NCBI RefSeq assembly: GCF_047250365.1
Contig: NZ_JBLBVL010000011.1
Coordinates: 1-64,000, forward strand
Length of the DNA: 64,000 bases
Direction of reading: 5' to 3'
Source of the DNA: Thaumasiovibrio sp047250365
GTDB lineage: Bacteria; Pseudomonadota; Gammaproteobacteria; Enterobacterales; Vibrionaceae
In this document: positions 61,240 to 64,000 of the stretch, one piece after another
How positions within the stretch are numbered: the first letter of the stretch is position 1
How the letters are laid out: each line of letters begins with the position of its first letter
Program-made: the position numbers and the translations under genes
Notes under the pieces: model-generated
Told to the model about the DNA's origin: nothing
The model's database searches: none
The model's input: only the letters and a program-made list of their open reading frames with translations

Positions 61240-61971
61240 CTAAGCCGTACGTTCAAACTTAATATCCCAAACACCATGACCTAAGCGGTGGCCACGTTGT
61301 TCAAATTTAGTAAGTGGACGATCTTCAGGACGTGGCACATAATCCCCGTCAGTCGCCTGGTTTTTATAATTCGGGGCCGCATCCATCACTTCAATCATAT
61401 GCTCAGCGTAGTTTTCCCAATCTGTTGCCATATGGAAAACACCGCCAATTTTTAGCTTTTTACGCACCATCTCAACAAATTCAGGTTGAACAATTCGACG
61501 CTTGTGGTGGCGAGCTTTATGCCAAGGGTCTGGGAAAAAGAGCTGGACAGTATCTAAGCTGCCATCAGGGATCATGTGTTCGAACACTTCAACGCCATCG
61601 TGGCACATCACGCGCAGGTTAGTCAGCGCTTCATCGCCAGCAGACATTAGGCACGCACCAACACCTGGTGAATGTACTTCGATACCGATGTAGTTTTTCT
61701 CTGGGGCATTTTTGGCCATTTCAACAAATGATGCGCCCATACCAAAGCCAATCTCTAGTACCACTGGGGCCTGACGACCGAAAACATCTTCCCAACGAAG
61801 CATGTCTGTTTGAAAGTCGACACCCATTGCTGGCCAGTGTTGCTCCATCGCAATTTCCTGACCTTTAGTCAGACGACCTTCACGACGTACAAAACTGCGC
61901 ACTTTGCGGATCAGTTTGCCATCTTCAGTAAATTCGTTCAGCGTCACTTCGCCAGACGTTTTTTGGCTCAT
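61240..61971 (-). CDS. trmB: tRNA (guanine-N7)-methyltransferase TrmB
   Basis: A 243-residue SAM-dependent methyltransferase making m7G46 in tRNA. The SAM loop is PVVLEIGFGMGASFVEMAK, then YIGIEVHSPGVG, and the active region DTVQLFFPDPWHKARHHKRRIVQPEF is diagnostic. ATG 61971 starts MSQKTSGEVTLNEF; the longer frame upstream is in the promoter region. Divergent from yggL/mutY as in other Vibrio. Confidence 0.96.
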   Translation of the reverse strand: MSQKTSGEVTLNEFTEDGKLIRKVRSFVRREGRLTKGQEIAMEQHWPAMGVDFQTDMLRWEDVFGRQAPVVLEIGFGMGASFVEMAKNAPEKNYIGIEVHSPGVGACLMSAGDEALTNLRVMCHDGVEVFEHMIPDGSLDTVQLFFPDPWHKARHHKRRIVQPEFVEMVRKKLKIGGVFHMATDWENYAEHMIEVMDAAPNYKNQATDGDYVPRPEDRPLTKFEQRGHRLGHGVWDIKFERTA

Positions 61972-62233
61972 GGTTTGGTACCTACAATTCGAAATCAACA
62001 AAAAAAGGAGCGGATCGCGCATTATCCAAAGATTACTCATGAGTGCAAGCCTCTAGCCTGAATTTTAATCATTAAGGTGAAATTTGTGCGCTAAGTTAGT
62101 AAAGAACAAACCTTAACATTGCCGCTAATCTTGTCTGCATCTCGATTAGAGTGCATATGAAGAGAATAAAAAAGTTGGGTGTTGCTGCGAAACTGTGTAT
62201 AACCCCCCCTATCCAAACAGGAAAGAGACCCTC

Positions 62234-62572
62234 ATGAAATTAGATAAAATCGAGAATAAAAGCCGCCGTTTGCGTAAAAAACTATTCCTTGGCGAATTTG
62301 CCATCTTTGGTTTTGAAGTCAGCTGCAAGATGTCGGTAAAAGATTTCGACCAATACGATACCTTTATCGACGAGTTTATCGACTACTTGGACAGCGTTAA
62401 CTTATGTTTCGGTGGTGGCGGCCTTGAAATCTTTGAAGGCTTCCTATGTTCGACAGATCGTTACGGTTCAACTACTGAAGAAGATAAAACTTTGGTCGCA
62501 AACTGGCTGCAAAACCGCGCTGAAATCAGCAGCGTTGAAGTTGGCGAAATCGTTGACGCCAATTTCGGCTAA
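62234..62572 (+). CDS. yggL: YggL (DUF469) ribosome-associated protein
   Basis: A 112-residue protein of the YggL family: KIENKSRRLRKKLFLGEF (basic N-terminus), FEVSCKMSVKDFDQYDTF, LCFGGGGLEIFEGFLC and VGEIVDANFG at the end. YggL is proposed to bind the 50S subunit in E. coli. ATG 62234 has GAAAGAGA upstream; the frame further upstream is in the promoter. Typical neighbour of mutY/trmB. A weak hairpin (GTGATACCG/CGGTATCAC, 62592-62621) follows. Confidence 0.9.
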   Translation: MKLDKIENKSRRLRKKLFLGEFAIFGFEVSCKMSVKDFDQYDTFIDEFIDYLDSVNLCFGGGGLEIFEGFLCSTDRYGSTTEEDKTLVANWLQNRAEISSVEVGEIVDANFG

Positions 62573-62767
62573 TCATCAGCCCTGTATATTAGTGATACCG
62601 GCAACGCTATGTCGGTATCACATATTCCTCTTCTCGCCACTTATCTTCGCTTACATCGCATATAGCCCTGCACTTACTGGGTATTTCCACACCAACAATC
62701 GGTATATACTCCCACTTTAAGCGCACACCTTTAGTGCCATCAAACTTAACGACATGAGTGTACCCTG

Positions 62768-63847
62768 GTGAGTAACCGTTTCTCTGAGTCAATTCTGTGT
62801 TGGTACGACAAGTACGGCCGTAAAACCCTACCTTGGCAGCAACAAAAAAGCCCTTACCATGTCTGGCTATCTGAAGTGATGCTACAACAGACACAAGTCA
62901 GCACGGTTATCCCTTATTTCGAACGTTTTATCACCCGTTTCCCAACCATTGCCGACTTAGCTGGCGCCGATCTAGACGAAGTTCTTCACCTCTGGACAGG
63001 GCTTGGTTATTACGCGCGAGCCCGTAATCTGCACAAGACCGCCCTAATAGTCACTCAAGAGTATCAAGGCGAGTTCCCAATAACGCTGGCTGAAGTTCAA
63101 GCGCTACCAGGGATCGGGCGCAGTACCGCAGGTGCCATTTTATCTCTGGCATTAAAACAACCGCATGCCATCTTAGATGGCAACGTCAAACGTGTATTAG
63201 CGCGTCATTATGCTGTGGAGGGGTGGCCAGGAAAGAAAGCGGTTGAGAACCAATTGTGGCAACATGCTGAGCGCAATACCCCATCAGACCGAGTGGAGCA
63301 TTACAACCAAGCGATGATGGATATGGGGGCGATGGTTTGTACTCGCAGCGCTCCGAAATGCATGCTTTGCCCCATAACATCAAGTTGTCAGGCTAATCAA
63401 CACAACACACAACGCAATTTCCCAGGCAAAAAGCCCAAAAAAAGCCTGCCTATACGTCAAGGCTGGTTTCTGCTTGCCAGCGCAGAGCACTCTGTTTGGT
63501 TAGAAAAAAGGCCTAACAGTGGCTTATGGGGAGGACTGTTCTGCTTTCCACAATATGACTCTCAGCAGGCGTTAATCACCGCTGTCGAGCAACACTATCC
63601 AGACGCTGACACTCTTACCGTAATGGATGGGTTTCGGCATACTTTTAGCCACTACCACCTTGATATAACCCCGGTTCTCGTACCATTAGCGCAGATACCA
63701 CAAAACATCATGGAAGACGGTCAAGGTCTTTGGTATAACTTACAGCACCCTGATGCAGTTGGTTTAGCGACGCCTGTAGCGCGTCTTCTTACTGAATTAG
63801 CTCATCACTTTGACATAATCGACCCACTTATAGGAGCGCCTCGATGA
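62768..63847 (+). CDS. mutY: A/G-specific adenine glycosylase MutY
   Basis: A 359-residue DNA glycosylase that removes adenine opposite 8-oxoguanine. The catalytic Glu lies in SEVMLQQTQVSTV, the helix-hairpin-helix in EVQALPGIGRSTAGAILSLA, the catalytic Asp in HAILDGNVKRVLAR, and the [4Fe-4S] cluster Cys in CTRSAPKCMLCPITSSC. The C-terminal NUDIX-like domain for 8-oxoG recognition is present (LEKRPNSGLWGGLFCFP, FRHTFSHYHLDI). The start is GTG 62768; no clear ribosome site is seen. It overlaps yggX by 4 bp (ATGA). Confidence 0.96.
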   Translation: MSNRFSESILCWYDKYGRKTLPWQQQKSPYHVWLSEVMLQQTQVSTVIPYFERFITRFPTIADLAGADLDEVLHLWTGLGYYARARNLHKTALIVTQEYQGEFPITLAEVQALPGIGRSTAGAILSLALKQPHAILDGNVKRVLARHYAVEGWPGKKAVENQLWQHAERNTPSDRVEHYNQAMMDMGAMVCTRSAPKCMLCPITSSCQANQHNTQRNFPGKKPKKSLPIRQGWFLLASAEHSVWLEKRPNSGLWGGLFCFPQYDSQQALITAVEQHYPDADTLTVMDGFRHTFSHYHLDITPVLVPLAQIPQNIMEDGQGLWYNLQHPDAVGLATPVARLLTELAHHFDIIDPLIGAPR

Positions 63848-64000
63848 GCCGTACTGTATTCTGCCAGCACCTAAAACAGGAAGCTGAAGGCCTTGATTTT
63901 CAATTGTATCCTGGCGAGCTGGGCAAACGCATTTTTGACAATATTTCAAAGCAAGCATGGGCCGAATGGCAAACCAAGCAGACAATGCTTATCAATGAAA
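63844..64000 (+). CDS. yggX: Fe(2+)-trafficking protein YggX (partial at window end)
   Basis: The first 52 codons are present: SRTVFCQHLKQEAEGLDFQ, YPGELGKRIFDNIS and QAWAEWQTKQTMLINE, which match YggX, a small oxidative-stress and iron-trafficking protein of about 90 residues with a conserved Cys7. The ATG overlaps the mutY stop (ATGA), the conserved mutY-yggX coupling. It runs off the end of the window and is too short here to be seen as a full frame. Confidence 0.95.
   Translation, partial: MSRTVFCQHLKQEAEGLDFQLYPGELGKRIFDNISKQAWAEWQTKQTMLINE

Noticed and set aside
62607..62894. 95-codon minus-strand frame between yggL and mutY
   Set aside because: It overlaps the mutY start and promoter region, has no family resemblance and lacks a ribosome site.
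1..64000. CRISPR arrays, tRNA or rRNA genes, complete prophage or integron
   Set aside because: No regularly spaced direct repeats with spacers, no recognisable tRNA-like or rRNA segments, and no integrase or attC-type sites were seen on reading both strands.

Overview
The window looks like chromosomal DNA of a Vibrionaceae member (Vibrio or a close relative). Most genes sit in neighbourhoods I recall from Vibrio cholerae: trpR-slt-ettA, lacZ, radA-PilZ-serB-ytjB, deoCABD with a CNT-type nucleoside transporter, prfC-rimI-holD, ubiT plus a RocS-like GGDEF/EAL protein plus ubiUV, and pilU-pilT-yggS-proC-yggT-yggU-rdgB-hemW-glsB-trmB-mutY-yggX. Family assignments come from reading the proteins by eye; no database search was run. 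No rRNA, tRNA, CRISPR array, complete insertion sequence or replication origin was seen.

Region 1 (about 1.2-6.8 kb) is an AT-rich accessory island between an MFS transporter gene and core-like genes. It carries a minus-strand operon: cupin, UbiD-type decarboxylase (split by a -1 frameshift at an A7 run), AroQ-type chorismate mutase, stand-alone B3/B4 (PheRS editing-like) protein, and a decayed flavoprotein. Divergent from it are an RhtB/LysE exporter and, further left, a broken PNPOx-like gene. The 5' end of a TrpB-like gene also survives. Upstream of the cupin lie five CTAG motifs at exactly 8-bp spacing, which closely resembles a multi-site TrpR operator. My inference is a tryptophan-sensing cluster that makes or modifies a chorismate/prephenate-derived amino-acid-like compound, with an exporter and a possible tRNA-editing self-protection protein, now partly decayed. 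The island edges are a mosaic of an IS66 transposase piece, two pieces of a chitooligosaccharide-binding-protein-like gene, an exonuclease tail and a duplicated terminator.

Region 2 (6.8-20 kb) is a set of single-gene units: an exported Ntn-hydrolase and an exported amidohydrolase, each next to a LysR regulator of the same unusual subtype, another LysR divergent from a CurA-like oxidoreductase, an orphan solute-binding protein, an aldo/keto reductase, an SRPBCC/GyrI-like protein, a ChrR-like cupin and a PepT-like peptidase.

Region 3 (20-34 kb) holds an XRE regulator, trpR, slt, ettA, an M23 peptidase, lacZ, radA and a two-domain PilZ protein. Region 4 (34-44 kb) holds serB, ytjB, a polysaccharide deacetylase, the deoxynucleoside salvage operon deoCABD, a tiny XapX protein and the nucleoside transporter. 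The transporter has a perfect CRP site and LacI-family (CytR/PurR-like) operators upstream, so uptake and catabolism of nucleosides are probably co-regulated. Region 5 (44-52 kb) carries translation and replication genes and the oxygen-independent ubiquinone genes ubiT and ubiUV, with a c-di-GMP enzyme between them. Region 6 (52-64 kb) carries the twitching ATPases pilT/pilU and a housekeeping series ending in the partial yggX at the window edge.
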